The notes: generated by a model not told the origin, from the sequence alone. Shown: positions 24,665 to 32,703, counted from the first letter of the stretch. The stretch is DNA of 32,938 nucleotides from Scytonema sp. RU_4_4 (GCA_012031965.1 JAAUSC010000062.1:1-32938), one strand, 5' to 3'. A program made the numbers and translations.

Positions 24665-25243
24665 ATGGCAACCCTAAAAAGCTTTTCTATTGAAGAATAT
24701 CACCGATTAGCAGACTTGGGATTTTTCACTGAAGATGACCGATTAGAACTTATTAATGGAGAAATTATCCAAATGTCGCCGAAAGGGACACGTCACACAA
24801 CTTGTTGCAGTAATTTATTGGAGGAACTTGCAGTACTGGTAGCAGGTAGAGCAAAGGTACGATGCCAAGACCCAATTAGCTTACCATCCAAGAGTGAACC
24901 AGAGCCAGATTTTACTATTGTTAAAAAACAAGCAGATAATTACCTATCTAGTCATCCTAGACCATCAGATATTTTGCTTATCATTGAAATTGCTGACTCT
25001 AGTCTTCAGTATGACCAAGAAGAGAAATTACCTCTCTATGCAGCAGCAGGAATTTCTGATTATTGGATATTTAATTTAGTTGATAATCATTTAGAAGCTT
25101 ATAGTGAACCATTACAAGAAGTACAAAGCAAATTTGCTTATAGAGTCAAACGTATTATGTTGGCAAATGAAACAGTGACTTTACCTTGTTTTCCTGATGT
25201 ATCACTCGATTTATCTAAGATTTTTCCTAATTTTATTCAGTGA
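24665..25243 (+). CDS. Uma2 family endonuclease-like protein
   Basis: This 192-residue protein belongs to the Uma2 (DUF820) group, a PD-(D/E)XK nuclease-like family present in dozens of copies in filamentous cyanobacteria. Motifs are IEEYHRLADLGFFTEDDRLELINGE at the N-terminus (in two parts), GTRHTTCCSNLLEEL, EPDFTIV with Asp82, DILLIIEIADSS with Glu108, and the basic EEKLPLYAAAGISDYWI with Lys121. All core nuclease residues are present. The cellular role of Uma2 proteins is unresolved. Its start region overlaps a duplicated gene remnant. It stands alone, with no partner gene. Confidence 0.9.
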   Translation: MATLKSFSIEEYHRLADLGFFTEDDRLELINGEIIQMSPKGTRHTTCCSNLLEELAVLVAGRAKVRCQDPISLPSKSEPEPDFTIVKKQADNYLSSHPRPSDILLIIEIADSSLQYDQEEKLPLYAAAGISDYWIFNLVDNHLEAYSEPLQEVQSKFAYRVKRIMLANETVTLPCFPDVSLDLSKIFPNFIQ

Positions 25244-25564
25244 ATGAAACATTGACAGCAACACTCTATTCTAGAGCATGCCAGTAAAAAGTACAAAAGC
25301 GATTTATAAAAAGAAACCTTGACAAAAGCTTAGATTAAAGTCAGAAAGTAAGATAAGGTCAAAAAAAGTATACACAGTAAATATATATATTTATCTACAG
25401 AAAAGTATTATAACTTCAGAGAGACCATACCATTAAGTATTTCTGTCTTTAGAGCGGTTAACTTATTATTTGTAATCGTTAAATTTGCGTATGAAGACAA
25501 TCTACACCAAAAGAGCGTTAAACCTTTTTGATTAAGGAACTTTTTGATTAAGGAAGTGATTGAT
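25244..25564. other. 321-base gap upstream of the repeat-protein genes
   Basis: It is AT-rich, with a stretch of alternating TA near 25380-25395. The last 40 bases hold a direct duplication TTTTTGATTAAGGAA (25525-25539 and 25541-25555), whose second copy supplies the AAGGAAG ribosome site for the gene at 25565. No RNA gene was seen. A promoter is expected here but no clear -35/-10 pair was found. Confidence 0.5.
25525..25555. repeat. Tandem duplication containing the ribosome site
   Basis: TTTTTGATTAAGGAA occurs twice, separated by one base. The second copy lies nine bases before the ATG at 25565 and contains the likely ribosome site; the first gives a spare copy 16 bases further upstream. 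Confidence 0.85.
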
Positions 25565-26590
25565 ATGGTTGAGAGCAGGCAGGCTTTGGATAGGCAGGGT
25601 GTAAATACTACTAACAGCATAACTACAAGTCAACCTTATGCTGGTACAGTAGACACAAACATAGGTGCAGGGGTATCTAGAACCGATGATGCTAACCGCA
25701 TAAGCATCAATCAACCCAGCACGGGTTCAGTAGGCACAAACATAAGTACTGGGGTATCTACAGACGCTAATGCTTCTTCAGTTAGGAATGGAGCTCAATC
25801 CGGTGCTCAAGCAGCAAACGGAGGCTCCAATCCTATGTTAACTAGAGCACTGATAGGCGGACTCATTGGTGGTACGTTAGGTTCAGTAGCTGCCGCTTTT
25901 GCAGGTAAAAGAATAGCTCAGGGCTTTCAGGTAGCTGCAAAAGGTTTAGGAGAAGCTGGAAAGACTATAGGTCAAGGTCTTAGCCAAACAGGAAAAGGTG
26001 TTGGGGAAGCGGTAAAGAGTATCGCTGAAGGCACTACCCAAGCTGTTGTAGGTGGTGCAGTGGACACGGCAAAGGGTGTTGCTGAGGGAACTAGGCAAGC
26101 TGTAGCAGGTACAGTGGACGCAGTACAGAATACAGCACAGGGTGTTAACCAAGCTGTACAAGCTGCGGCGAACACAGTTAAGGACACAGCAAACAGTGTC
26201 GCTGAGGGAACTAAGCAAGTTGCACATAGTGCAGCAGATACAGTCAAGGATACAGCACAGGGTGTCAACCAAACTGTACAAGGTGCAGCAGATACAGTCA
26301 AAGATACAGCACAGGGTGTCAACCAAACTGTACAAGGTGCAGCACAGAATGTTAAGCCCTCTGAAAATCAGGGCTATCAATATCAAGAGCGGACGGTTAC
26401 AGACAATCAACAAGTCAACAAGGATGAAGTTGAGATGGATCGTACATCGATGGTCTACATTTCAACTCCAGGGGAGACAGAGCCGCTTGTTGTTGATCCA
26501 ATTGTGCCTGTAGATGCTGGAATGTCAGTAGATTCTGGTGAAACAGATCCGCTTGAGGAAGAAATTACTCGGATGAACGATTACAAATAG
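25565..26590 (+). CDS. Glycine-zipper protein with amphipathic 18-residue repeats (paralogue 1)
   Basis: The ATG at 25565 is preferred to a TTG at 25544, as AAGGAAG lies eight bases before it. The 341-residue product has four parts. Residues 1-90 are polar with two near-copies of a 16-residue unit (QPYAGTVDTNIGAGVS, QPSTGSVGTNISTGVS). Residues 95-116 are a glycine-zipper membrane segment (ALIGGLIGGTLGSVAAAFAG). Residues 117-264 are an uninterrupted, proline-free amphipathic helix rich in Ala, Gly, Thr, Val and Gln, with the period-18 unit TVKDTAQGVNQTVQGAAD. Residues 265-341 are acidic. The helix resembles group 3 LEA proteins or perilipin-4. A role in membrane or desiccation protection is inference. 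Two paralogues follow directly. Confidence 0.82.
   Translation: MVESRQALDRQGVNTTNSITTSQPYAGTVDTNIGAGVSRTDDANRISINQPSTGSVGTNISTGVSTDANASSVRNGAQSGAQAANGGSNPMLTRALIGGLIGGTLGSVAAAFAGKRIAQGFQVAAKGLGEAGKTIGQGLSQTGKGVGEAVKSIAEGTTQAVVGGAVDTAKGVAEGTRQAVAGTVDAVQNTAQGVNQAVQAAANTVKDTANSVAEGTKQVAHSAADTVKDTAQGVNQTVQGAADTVKDTAQGVNQTVQGAAQNVKPSENQGYQYQERTVTDNQQVNKDEVEMDRTSMVYISTPGETEPLVVDPIVPVDAGMSVDSGETDPLEEEITRMNDYK
26229..26348 (+). repeat. 54-base tandem repeat in coding sequence
   Basis: Units start at 26229, 26283 and 26337 (the third partial). Units 1 and 2 differ at a single base (GGATAC versus AGATAC). Each unit codes for 18 residues. More diverged copies lie upstream between about 26100 and 26228. 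The near identity points to recent unit duplication inside the gene. Confidence 0.9.
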
Positions 26591-26656
26591 GCATTTAACA
26601 TTTTGAGGGTCGGCAGTAAAACTTAGACACTGTAACAACGGTGCCCTTTTCAATAA

Positions 26657-26678
26657 AGGTAGTCCAATAGGACTACCT
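26657..26678. terminator. Hairpin AGGTAGTCC–AATA–GGACTACCT
   Basis: A perfect 9-base stem with a 4-base loop lies 66 bases after the stop of paralogue 1. No T-run follows, so it may be an RNA stabiliser or processing site rather than a strict terminator. Confidence 0.5.
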
Positions 26679-26692
26679 GCAAACATAAAAAG

Positions 26693-26717
26693 CTCGTAGT
26701 TATACGAGATAGTTTTT
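26693..26717 (+). terminator. Short stem CTCGTA–GTTA–TACGAG with T-run
   Basis: A 6-base stem is followed, after ATAG, by TTTTT at 26713-26717. It could end the paralogue 1 transcript, but the stem is weak. Confidence 0.4.
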
Positions 26718-26821
26718 CCGACTTAGACCCTGTTAAATCAAGAAAAAAGGTTTAAGTGTGGATTTTTTGTCGTGTAACCAAATTGCAATTAACCAATTTT
26801 GGCACAAAGGAAACGATTGTT

Positions 26822-27418
26822 ATGAATGGGAACCAACAGCTTTTGGATCAGCCTAATGGCAATATTAATGTAGCTACAGAGCAACCTGACGCTCATGAAG
26901 TCAGTCAAGATACGAATAATGGATTATCTAAAATAGCGCTTGGAGCACTTATTGGTGCTACCTTGGGCGCAATAGCTGGGGCTTTAACTATTAAAGGTAC
27001 AGCCGAAAGGGTTAACCAAACTGTAAAAAGTGTAGGGGACAAGGTAAAGGATGCAACCCAAAATTTTAACCAAACTGTACAAGGTGTAGGGGGCGCAATA
27101 AATACAATAGCTGAGGGTGTTAACGACACTGTAAAAGATGTAGGGGAGAGCGTTAAGAGTACAGCTTTGGGCATTAACGACAATGTAAACAATACAGTGA
27201 GTGCTGTTAAGACGACAGCGGTGGGCATTAACGACACGGTAAACAATACAATGGACATCGTCAAGGGTGCTACGCAAGGAGTTACCCATTCTGTCACAAA
27301 TACAATGGACGTAGCCAAAAGTACACTTGAAGATCCCAAGCCGTCTGGTGGTCAGAGCGTCAACATACCTAATGACCAGACAACCTACATTTTAGTCCCA
27401 GTAGAAAACAAAAAGTGA
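26822..27418 (+). CDS. Glycine-zipper protein with amphipathic repeats (paralogue 2)
   Basis: The ATG at 26822 is preferred over an earlier in-frame start at 26756, because AAAGGAAA lies about nine bases before it and the upstream part has no family likeness. The 198-residue product has a polar head (1-35), a glycine-zipper segment at 38-57 (IALGALIGATLGAIAGALTI), and a long amphipathic stretch at about 58-170. That stretch has units such as GVNDTVKDVGESVKSTALGI and GINDTVNNTMDIVKGATQGV. A short tail ends ILVPVENKK. KGTAERVNQTV after the zipper is nearly the same as KGTAQRVNRTV in paralogue 3, which proves relationship. The repeat is of the same style as in paralogue 1 but with less regular period. 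Likely a membrane-anchored, repeat-helix stress protein; function unknown. Confidence 0.78.
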   Translation: MNGNQQLLDQPNGNINVATEQPDAHEVSQDTNNGLSKIALGALIGATLGAIAGALTIKGTAERVNQTVKSVGDKVKDATQNFNQTVQGVGGAINTIAEGVNDTVKDVGESVKSTALGINDNVNNTVSAVKTTAVGINDTVNNTMDIVKGATQGVTHSVTNTMDVAKSTLEDPKPSGGQSVNIPNDQTTYILVPVENKK

Positions 27419-27425
27419 AGCGTAG

Positions 27426-27442
27426 GGTGGGCAATCCCCACC
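27426..27442. terminator. Hairpin GGTGGG–CAATC–CCCACC
   Basis: A 6-base GC-rich stem with a 5-base loop lies seven bases after the stop of paralogue 2, and is followed by TTATTGATTTC. It is both terminator-like and similar to the GGTGGGCAATGCCCACC-type dispersed repeat of cyanobacteria. Confidence 0.55.
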
Positions 27443-27546
27443 TTATTGATTTCAAGTCTTACCTAGGATTGTGTGGTTAGTCATAGATAACGAGCTGCTT
27501 GAGCTAGCGGTTATGCCACTTTGGTGTATTTAAGGAGACAGTTAGT

Positions 27547-29010
27547 ATGAGTAATAACAAGCAGCCTTTTGATCAGCATGACGAAAATACTGACCGCATG
27601 ATGGAGCAACGCAAGGCTCCTGAAGCAGGTGTAGGTATAGGTGGTGGGTTAGTTGGAGCAGCCATTGGTGGTTTACTCGGTCGTAGAGTTGGAGGAGTTT
27701 CTGGTGCTGTAATCGGCGCAGTAGCTGGCGCTTTGGCTGGAAAAGGTACAGCGCAGCGTGTTAACCGTACGGTAGATAGTTTAGTGGACGCAGCCAAGAG
27801 CGTAGCTGAGACTGTAAACCATAGTGTAAATGGTGTAGGAAATGCCGTCAAAGATACGGTTGAGGAAGCCAAGACATCCGTAGTCGGTGCGGTACACGCG
27901 GTCAAAGATACAGTTGAAGAGGTCAAGCCATCGGTAGTTGGTACAGCCAAGAATTTTGCTGAGACTGTTAATCACAGTATAAATGATGTTGGGATAGCAT
28001 TAAAAAATAGAGTTAATGAGGTCAAGGAATCTGTAATAGGCATAGAAGAAATCGCCAAAGATACAAATAAGGAAGTTAAGCCATCTGGTACTTACAACAA
28101 TGAGATAGACCAAGAGCCTCTGGTGACGGAGCAACTGTCGAAGTCAAGCAAGGAGCATCCTCTTAATGATAATGTGATACCAGATCTGTCTAATTCCCCA
28201 CAATACGAAAACCTCACCTCGCCTGCGGTACCCCTTCCCGCACCACCACCTCCTATTTCCTTAGCGCCGCCAGAGAGAAGAGATTTTTTGATGCAGGAGT
28301 TGTGGGTAAAGTCTCAAGAGAATAGCAAGTTGTCAGATGAACCTGATATTAGGGAAAAGGCTGCTCAAGGATTAAATTATTCACAACAGCCTAAGAGTTT
28401 TCAAGAAATAAACAGAAAAGACATTGAGTCTAACAATATTCAACAGAAAGAAAAAAAATTTCAGCACCGTAAACAAGAAATTACTCAACAACTTAACCAA
28501 GCAAGCATTGAACTACAGACCAGAAAAATCCAAAACATTATTGGAATTCTTGTCGGAGTATCTATCATAACTTTGATGAGTGTAACCTTGGGATTGAGTC
28601 CAAAACAAAATCAATTAGTCATAAAATCCTCAGCCTCTGATCAAAATCTTTCTCCAGTACCGGAAACAATGACTGATGGTTGGATTTTTATAGGTAATGT
28701 CAACCATAAAGCTTCAGATTCAGCATTGATAGGAAAGTCTCTAACCAAAAGTTCACAGTCTACGGATTCACCTATTGTTCCATCTGTAGGGTCGATAGTA
28801 GCTGTCACTGTTGAACCAGGAGTAACGTTGAGGGACAATAGACCACAAGCATTAAACTTTAGTCATCAAGAACAAAAAGTTGTAGCGATTCTTAAGCCTC
28901 AAGAGAAGCTAAAAATTCTTAAATTAGAGTTTCTAAAATCTTCGAGTACCACTAAATCACCAATAAAAGTTTGGGCAAAAGTCCGTAGATGTGGTAACGC
29001 TTGCTTGTAA
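27547..29010 (+). CDS. Glycine-zipper/amphipathic-repeat protein with SH3-like C-terminal domain (paralogue 3)
   Basis: AAGGAGA nine bases before the ATG supports this start. The 487-residue product has residues 28-66 as two glycine-zipper runs (GIGGGLVGAAIGGLLG, GAVIGAVAGALAGKG), and residues 67-180 as an amphipathic repeat. The unit VNHSVNGVGNAVKDTVEEAK recurs 51 residues later as VNHSINDVGIALKNRVNEVK. Proline-rich PAVPLPAPPPPISLAPP is at 226-242, a charged, Gln-rich coiled part at 245-330, and a second membrane helix at 331-350. Residues 378-482 are an SH3-like strand-rich domain (GWIFIGNV, VGSIVAVTVEPGVTLRD, EKLKILKLEF, VWAKVRRC). It may tether the others to an envelope partner. Two membrane segments place the coil and the repeat on the same side. 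Confidence 0.8.
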   Translation: MSNNKQPFDQHDENTDRMMEQRKAPEAGVGIGGGLVGAAIGGLLGRRVGGVSGAVIGAVAGALAGKGTAQRVNRTVDSLVDAAKSVAETVNHSVNGVGNAVKDTVEEAKTSVVGAVHAVKDTVEEVKPSVVGTAKNFAETVNHSINDVGIALKNRVNEVKESVIGIEEIAKDTNKEVKPSGTYNNEIDQEPLVTEQLSKSSKEHPLNDNVIPDLSNSPQYENLTSPAVPLPAPPPPISLAPPERRDFLMQELWVKSQENSKLSDEPDIREKAAQGLNYSQQPKSFQEINRKDIESNNIQQKEKKFQHRKQEITQQLNQASIELQTRKIQNIIGILVGVSIITLMSVTLGLSPKQNQLVIKSSASDQNLSPVPETMTDGWIFIGNVNHKASDSALIGKSLTKSSQSTDSPIVPSVGSIVAVTVEPGVTLRDNRPQALNFSHQEQKVVAILKPQEKLKILKLEFLKSSSTTKSPIKVWAKVRRCGNACL

Positions 29011-29193
29011 TATGATGTATGTTTGATTATTCTTTAGATTTTCAGAATATAAACTTTAGACAACATCCTGAACTTTATCAGTCTCAAAAAACGATTTATA
29101 GACAAACTTAAATTCTCTTTTGATGAAATTTACTTATAATATCTATAAAAATTTATTATATAAGAGATAAACTAAAAGCAGTTCTCCATCTGT

Positions 29194-29222
29194 GAATTAT
29201 CCCAGGGACATTGTGATAATTC
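29194..29222. repeat. Inverted repeat GAATTATC…GATAATTC
   Basis: Perfect 8-base arms with a 13-base spacer lie in the 268-base gap between the convergent paralogue 3 gene and the 111-residue membrane-protein gene. A terminator is possible but there is no T-run next to it. Confidence 0.4.
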
Positions 29223-29278
29223 CGTGACGCTTTATCTACTAAATCTATCTTCAAAACTTCATCACTGAAATTTGAAGC

Positions 29279-29614
29279 TTAGTAGATGGTACCTCGATAC
29301 TTACGTATCATTTCGACCTCGGAATCTTGAGGTTTAGAAAGAACTTGTTCACGGTTCTGACTGGAATTAAGATTTCCTTGTTCTTCATCAATGTGATTCA
29401 TTTTATACTCGTTTTGCTGTAAAAGTTTTTTCGTGGTCATGAGAGTAAAAATGAGTAGCAAAAGCAGTATCTGCCAAGGTGCTAAGACCAAACTTAGAAC
29501 TATGCAGACAACGGCAAATATCCCCACGAAGTATCCGATTTCATCGGTACATTTTTTGAAGATATAGCCACCAATTAAACCAGTAAAAAGTGGAATTAAA
29601 AAAAACAGAGCCAT
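29279..29614 (-). CDS. Small membrane protein, 111 residues
   Basis: This protein has three closely spaced hydrophobic stretches: about 2-18, 24-44 (YFVGIFAVVCIVLSLVLAPW) and 47-60. A charged tail follows from about 61. The tail ends MIRKYRGTIY, which is like the YRG motif of the short DUF4278 peptides of cyanobacteria; this likeness is weak. GAGGTGAG before the ATG is a good ribosome site. The gene converges with paralogue 3, the last of the repeat-protein genes. It may belong with that cluster, but nothing in the sequence proves it. No function is assigned. Confidence 0.7.
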   Translation of the reverse strand: MALFFLIPLFTGLIGGYIFKKCTDEIGYFVGIFAVVCIVLSLVLAPWQILLLLLIFTLMTTKKLLQQNEYKMNHIDEEQGNLNSSQNREQVLSKPQDSEVEMIRKYRGTIY

Positions 29615-29858
29615 TGTTTCTCACCTCTGAACAAAAAGCAGAAGCGTTTATATGTGCATATTAGAGCTGCTATTGGTAACAAATGTATTTAATTTTACAA
29701 TCTATGTCGCTTTAGCCATAACACGCTATCTATAACAACAGCGTATAGAGACAAGATTCCGAAATCTTCTGTTAAACTAGCTTAACACTTTCTGGTTGCG
29801 CTATTTAATCTATCTAGCGTATTACCTTAAAAAGTAGCGTTTTCAACTGAGACACCCG

Positions 29859-32018
29859 ATGCTGAACATTCCTCAATTACTGGCTACAGAACTCAACCTT
29901 AAACTCTATCAGGTGCAAAACGCGCTAGAACTTTTGGCGGAGGGTGCAACGATTCCCTTTATTGCACGATATCGCAAAGAGCGCACGGGTGAGATGAATG
30001 AGGTCCAGTTGCGCGAAGTTGCTGATAGATACAATTACTTAACGGAATTGGAAGAAAGGAAATCGGTGATTTTGAATAGTGTAGCCGAACAAGGGAAACT
30101 CACTGATGAACTGAAAGCGAAAATCGAATCCTGTTTACAAAAAACTGAACTTGAGGATTTATATCTTCCCTACCGTCCCAAACGCCGTACTCGCGCTACT
30201 GTCGCCAGAGAAAAAGGACTGGAACCGCTTGCGGAGTTCATCAAATCGCTGAATGTTAAAAATGGTGCTTCAGCCTCGCTGGATACGGAAGCAGCGAAAT
30301 ATATTTCTGAGGAAAAGCAAGTTAAGACAGCAGAAGAAGCGCTCAAAGGTGCTTCAGACATCCTAGCGGAAGAAGTCGCGGAAAAAGCAGAGTTGCGAGC
30401 ATATCTGCGCGATTACCTGCTGGAGGAAGGAGTATTTGTCTCTCGAATCAAAAATGATCATCCGGAAGGAACAACCAAGTTCGAGATGTACCGCAATTAT
30501 CAAATGAGGGTGAAAAACATTGCACCTCACAATATGCTGGCGTTGTGTCGCGGTGAAGCTGAGGGAATATTGTCTTTTGAAATCTCCTTTGATGAAGATG
30601 TCGTGCTTTCTTATTTGGAGTCAAAGGAAATTAAGACGAAAGTCCGCGCCATTCGTGACTATTACCAGGCGATGCTCAAAGACGCATTCAACCGCTTGAT
30701 GAAAGTTTCCTTGATGAGTGAAGTCATTGCTGAGAAGAAAACCTACGCCGATATTGAGTCCATCAAAACTTTTGAAGCGAATTTGCGGGAGTTGCTGCTG
30801 TCTGCGCCAGCAGGGATGAAACCGACACTGGCGATTGATCCTGGTTTTCGCACTGGATGCAAAGTGGCTACACTCGACCAAACAGGAAAATTTTTGGAAT
30901 ATCAGGCGATATTTCCCCATCAAGCAGCCGAACAACGTCAAAAAGCTGCACAAACTCTCAAAAATTTGATTGAGAAGTACAAAGTTGAGTTAATCGCCAT
31001 TGGTAATGGTACAGCTTCCCGCGAGACAGATGAATTTGTCTTGGAAGTGCTGCAAACGATGGAACGCCAACCCACTAAAGTGATGGTGAATGAGTCGGGT
31101 GCATCTATATATTCTGCCAGTAAAGTTGCCCTGGAAGAGTTTCCCAATTTAGATGTTACCGTTCGCGGTGCTATTAGTATAGGTCGCCGTTTACAAGATC
31201 CACTCGCGGAACTTGTGAAAATTGATCCTAAATCCATTGGCGTGGGACAATACCAGCATGATGTAGATCAGAAGTTGTTGAAAAAGAAGCTGGATGAAAC
31301 TGTAGAAAGCTGTGTCAACTACGTTGGTGTGGACTTGAATACTGCTTCCAAAGAACTTCTGACTTTTGTTTCTGGCATAACCTCAAGCGTTGCCAATAAT
31401 ATTGTCGCCTATCGCAATCAGCATGGTGTATTTAAAAATCGCCGACAGTTGCTGAAAGTCGCGAAGTTAGGACCAAAAGCTTTTGAACAAGCGGCTGGTT
31501 TCTTGCGCATTCGCGGTAGTGAAAACCCATTGGATAATACTGCTGTTCACCCAGAGAGTTACTCGGTGGTGGAGGCGATCGCCTCAGACCTCAGCGTACC
31601 ATTAACTCAAATCACCCAAATTGCCGAAAAGCTGAAAAAAGCCAATCTTAAGAAATACGTTACCGACACCGTAGGCGAACCAACACTACGCGACATCCTC
31701 AGCGAATTGGAAAAGCCAGGAAGAGATCCACGCGCTGAGTTTAAGTATGCCACCTTCAAAGAAGGAATTAAGGAAATCTCTGACCTGAAAGAGGGAATGG
31801 AACTAGAAGGTATCGTCACCAATGTTGCTAACTTCGGCGCTTTCGTTGATATTGGTGTGCATCAAGACGGTTTGGTGCATATCTCCCAATTGGCTGATAG
31901 ATTTGTTGATGATCCAAAGAAAATTGTGAAGGTGGGACAAGTTGTGAAAGTGCGAGTGCTGGAAGTTAATGAGAAATTGAAGCGGATTAGTTTATCGATG
32001 AAGTCAGTCAAGCAATAA
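29859..32018 (+). CDS. tex: Tex-family transcription accessory protein, S1 RNA-binding
   Basis: This 719-residue nucleic-acid-binding protein starts MLNIPQLLATELNL and continues with the Tex N-terminal helical signature AEGATIPFIARYRKERTGEMN. In order follow the helical core, a YqgF-like RNase H fold (LAIDPGFRTGCKVATL at about 326-341), a helix-hairpin-helix region (LLTFVSGITSSVANNIVAYR at about 499-518), and an S1 domain at about 640-717 (LEGIVTNVANFGAFVDIGVH, DGLVHISQLADRF, KRISLSMK). Length is usual for Tex. It acts in transcription elongation or RNA turnover; the precise role in cyanobacteria is not settled. The gene is alone on its strand. The sequence after its stop leads into a palindromic repeat that may terminate transcription. 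Confidence 0.96.
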   Translation: MLNIPQLLATELNLKLYQVQNALELLAEGATIPFIARYRKERTGEMNEVQLREVADRYNYLTELEERKSVILNSVAEQGKLTDELKAKIESCLQKTELEDLYLPYRPKRRTRATVAREKGLEPLAEFIKSLNVKNGASASLDTEAAKYISEEKQVKTAEEALKGASDILAEEVAEKAELRAYLRDYLLEEGVFVSRIKNDHPEGTTKFEMYRNYQMRVKNIAPHNMLALCRGEAEGILSFEISFDEDVVLSYLESKEIKTKVRAIRDYYQAMLKDAFNRLMKVSLMSEVIAEKKTYADIESIKTFEANLRELLLSAPAGMKPTLAIDPGFRTGCKVATLDQTGKFLEYQAIFPHQAAEQRQKAAQTLKNLIEKYKVELIAIGNGTASRETDEFVLEVLQTMERQPTKVMVNESGASIYSASKVALEEFPNLDVTVRGAISIGRRLQDPLAELVKIDPKSIGVGQYQHDVDQKLLKKKLDETVESCVNYVGVDLNTASKELLTFVSGITSSVANNIVAYRNQHGVFKNRRQLLKVAKLGPKAFEQAAGFLRIRGSENPLDNTAVHPESYSVVEAIASDLSVPLTQITQIAEKLKKANLKKYVTDTVGEPTLRDILSELEKPGRDPRAEFKYATFKEGIKEISDLKEGMELEGIVTNVANFGAFVDIGVHQDGLVHISQLADRFVDDPKKIVKVGQVVKVRVLEVNEKLKRISLSMKSVKQ

Positions 32019-32065
32019 ACTATTGCACAATTTTGTGATGATTTTCTCGTTTTCTCGTGTTTTTT

Positions 32066-32167
32066 CGTTCCCATGCGGAGCATAGAAACGCCCGAAGGAG
32101 GCTCCGCCTCCAGTAACAAGAGGCGGAGCCTCTCTTAACACATTCCCAGGCTAGAGCCTGGGAACGA
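32066..32167. repeat. Composite palindromic repeat, second copy
   Basis: A CGTTCCCATGCGGAGCATAG-like left end is followed by a 12-base perfect stem AGGCTCCGCCTC (32099-32110) and GAGGCGGAGCCT (32120-32131). A 10-base stem TTCCCAGGCT (32143-32152) and AGCCTGGGAA (32155-32164) closes it, ending in CGAG. It follows the plan of the element at 20203. It lies 48 bases after the tex stop and could terminate tex. Confidence 0.82.
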
Positions 32168-32199
32168 GTAAGTAGAACGACGTAAATAATTCATACTAT

Positions 32200-32271
32200 G
32201 TCATTGCGAGTGGAACGGAGTGGAACGTAGACCCCGGAGGGGGCTTCCCGCTTTCTTAGCAATCACAGGGG
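32200..32271. repeat. Dispersed repeat GTCATTGCGAG…AGCAATCACAGGGG
   Basis: The ends resemble the inverted ends of a widely scattered bacterial repeat (GTCATTGCGAG…AGCAATC). A CCCCGGAGGGG hairpin lies in the middle near 32232. It is close to the tex palindromic element, so this gap is a hotspot of repeats. Confidence 0.6.
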
Positions 32272-32355
32272 TTTGAAGAACTTTACTTTCTGTTACATAG
32301 TTAGGTTTTTTTTCACCGACTTACTTAAAAAGCAAATTTTATATAAAAATAACAA

Positions 32356-32703
32356 ATGGCAGTTTATCACGTTCGACTCATTAATTCCGAAATCGGATTA
32401 GATCGCACCATTGAAGTCCCAGATGACCAATATATTCTAGATATCGCGGAAGAAGTTGGTATCCGTCTACCATCGGGATGCAAACAAGGGGAATGTTCCG
32501 CCTGTGTTGCCAAAATAGTTAGTGGGGAAGTTGACCAAAGTGAGCAGAAGTTTTTACGTTCACATGAAGTGGAAGCTGGTTACACCATCACCTGTGTCGC
32601 TTATCCTTTGTCAGATTGCACTTTAGAAACTCATCAAGAACAAGTCTTATATAAATCATCGCTTTACTTCAAGTCCAACGCAGCAACATCAGAGGAGTTA
32701 TAG
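32356..32703 (+). CDS. Plant-type [2Fe-2S] ferredoxin
   Basis: This 115-residue electron carrier has the [2Fe-2S] signature with Cys42, Cys47 and Cys50 (GCKQGECSAC) and the fourth ligand Cys80 (TCVAYP), spaced as in plant-type ferredoxins. It is longer at the C-terminus than photosynthetic PetF (about 98 residues), with an extra tail ending in TSEEL, so it may be a non-photosynthetic or heterocyst/stress-type ferredoxin rather than PetF. No strong ribosome site is seen before the ATG at 32356. An 8-base inverted repeat (GGTGCGTT at 32740, AACGCACC at 32758) lies downstream. Confidence 0.93.
   Translation: MAVYHVRLINSEIGLDRTIEVPDDQYILDIAEEVGIRLPSGCKQGECSACVAKIVSGEVDQSEQKFLRSHEVEAGYTITCVAYPLSDCTLETHQEQVLYKSSLYFKSNAATSEEL

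Noticed and set aside
25946-26413. 155-codon cysteine-rich frame opposite paralogue 1
   Set aside because: It is the mirror of the GC/AT-biased 54-base repeat on the other strand. The regular Cys/Leu/Ser pattern is what the antisense of GTN-CAR repeats gives; the same occurs opposite paralogues 2 and 3 (26905-27339, 27573-27950).
30621-31237. Minus-strand open frames of 99-110 codons in tex
   Set aside because: They lie wholly inside the strongly conserved tex coding sequence and lack ribosome sites.
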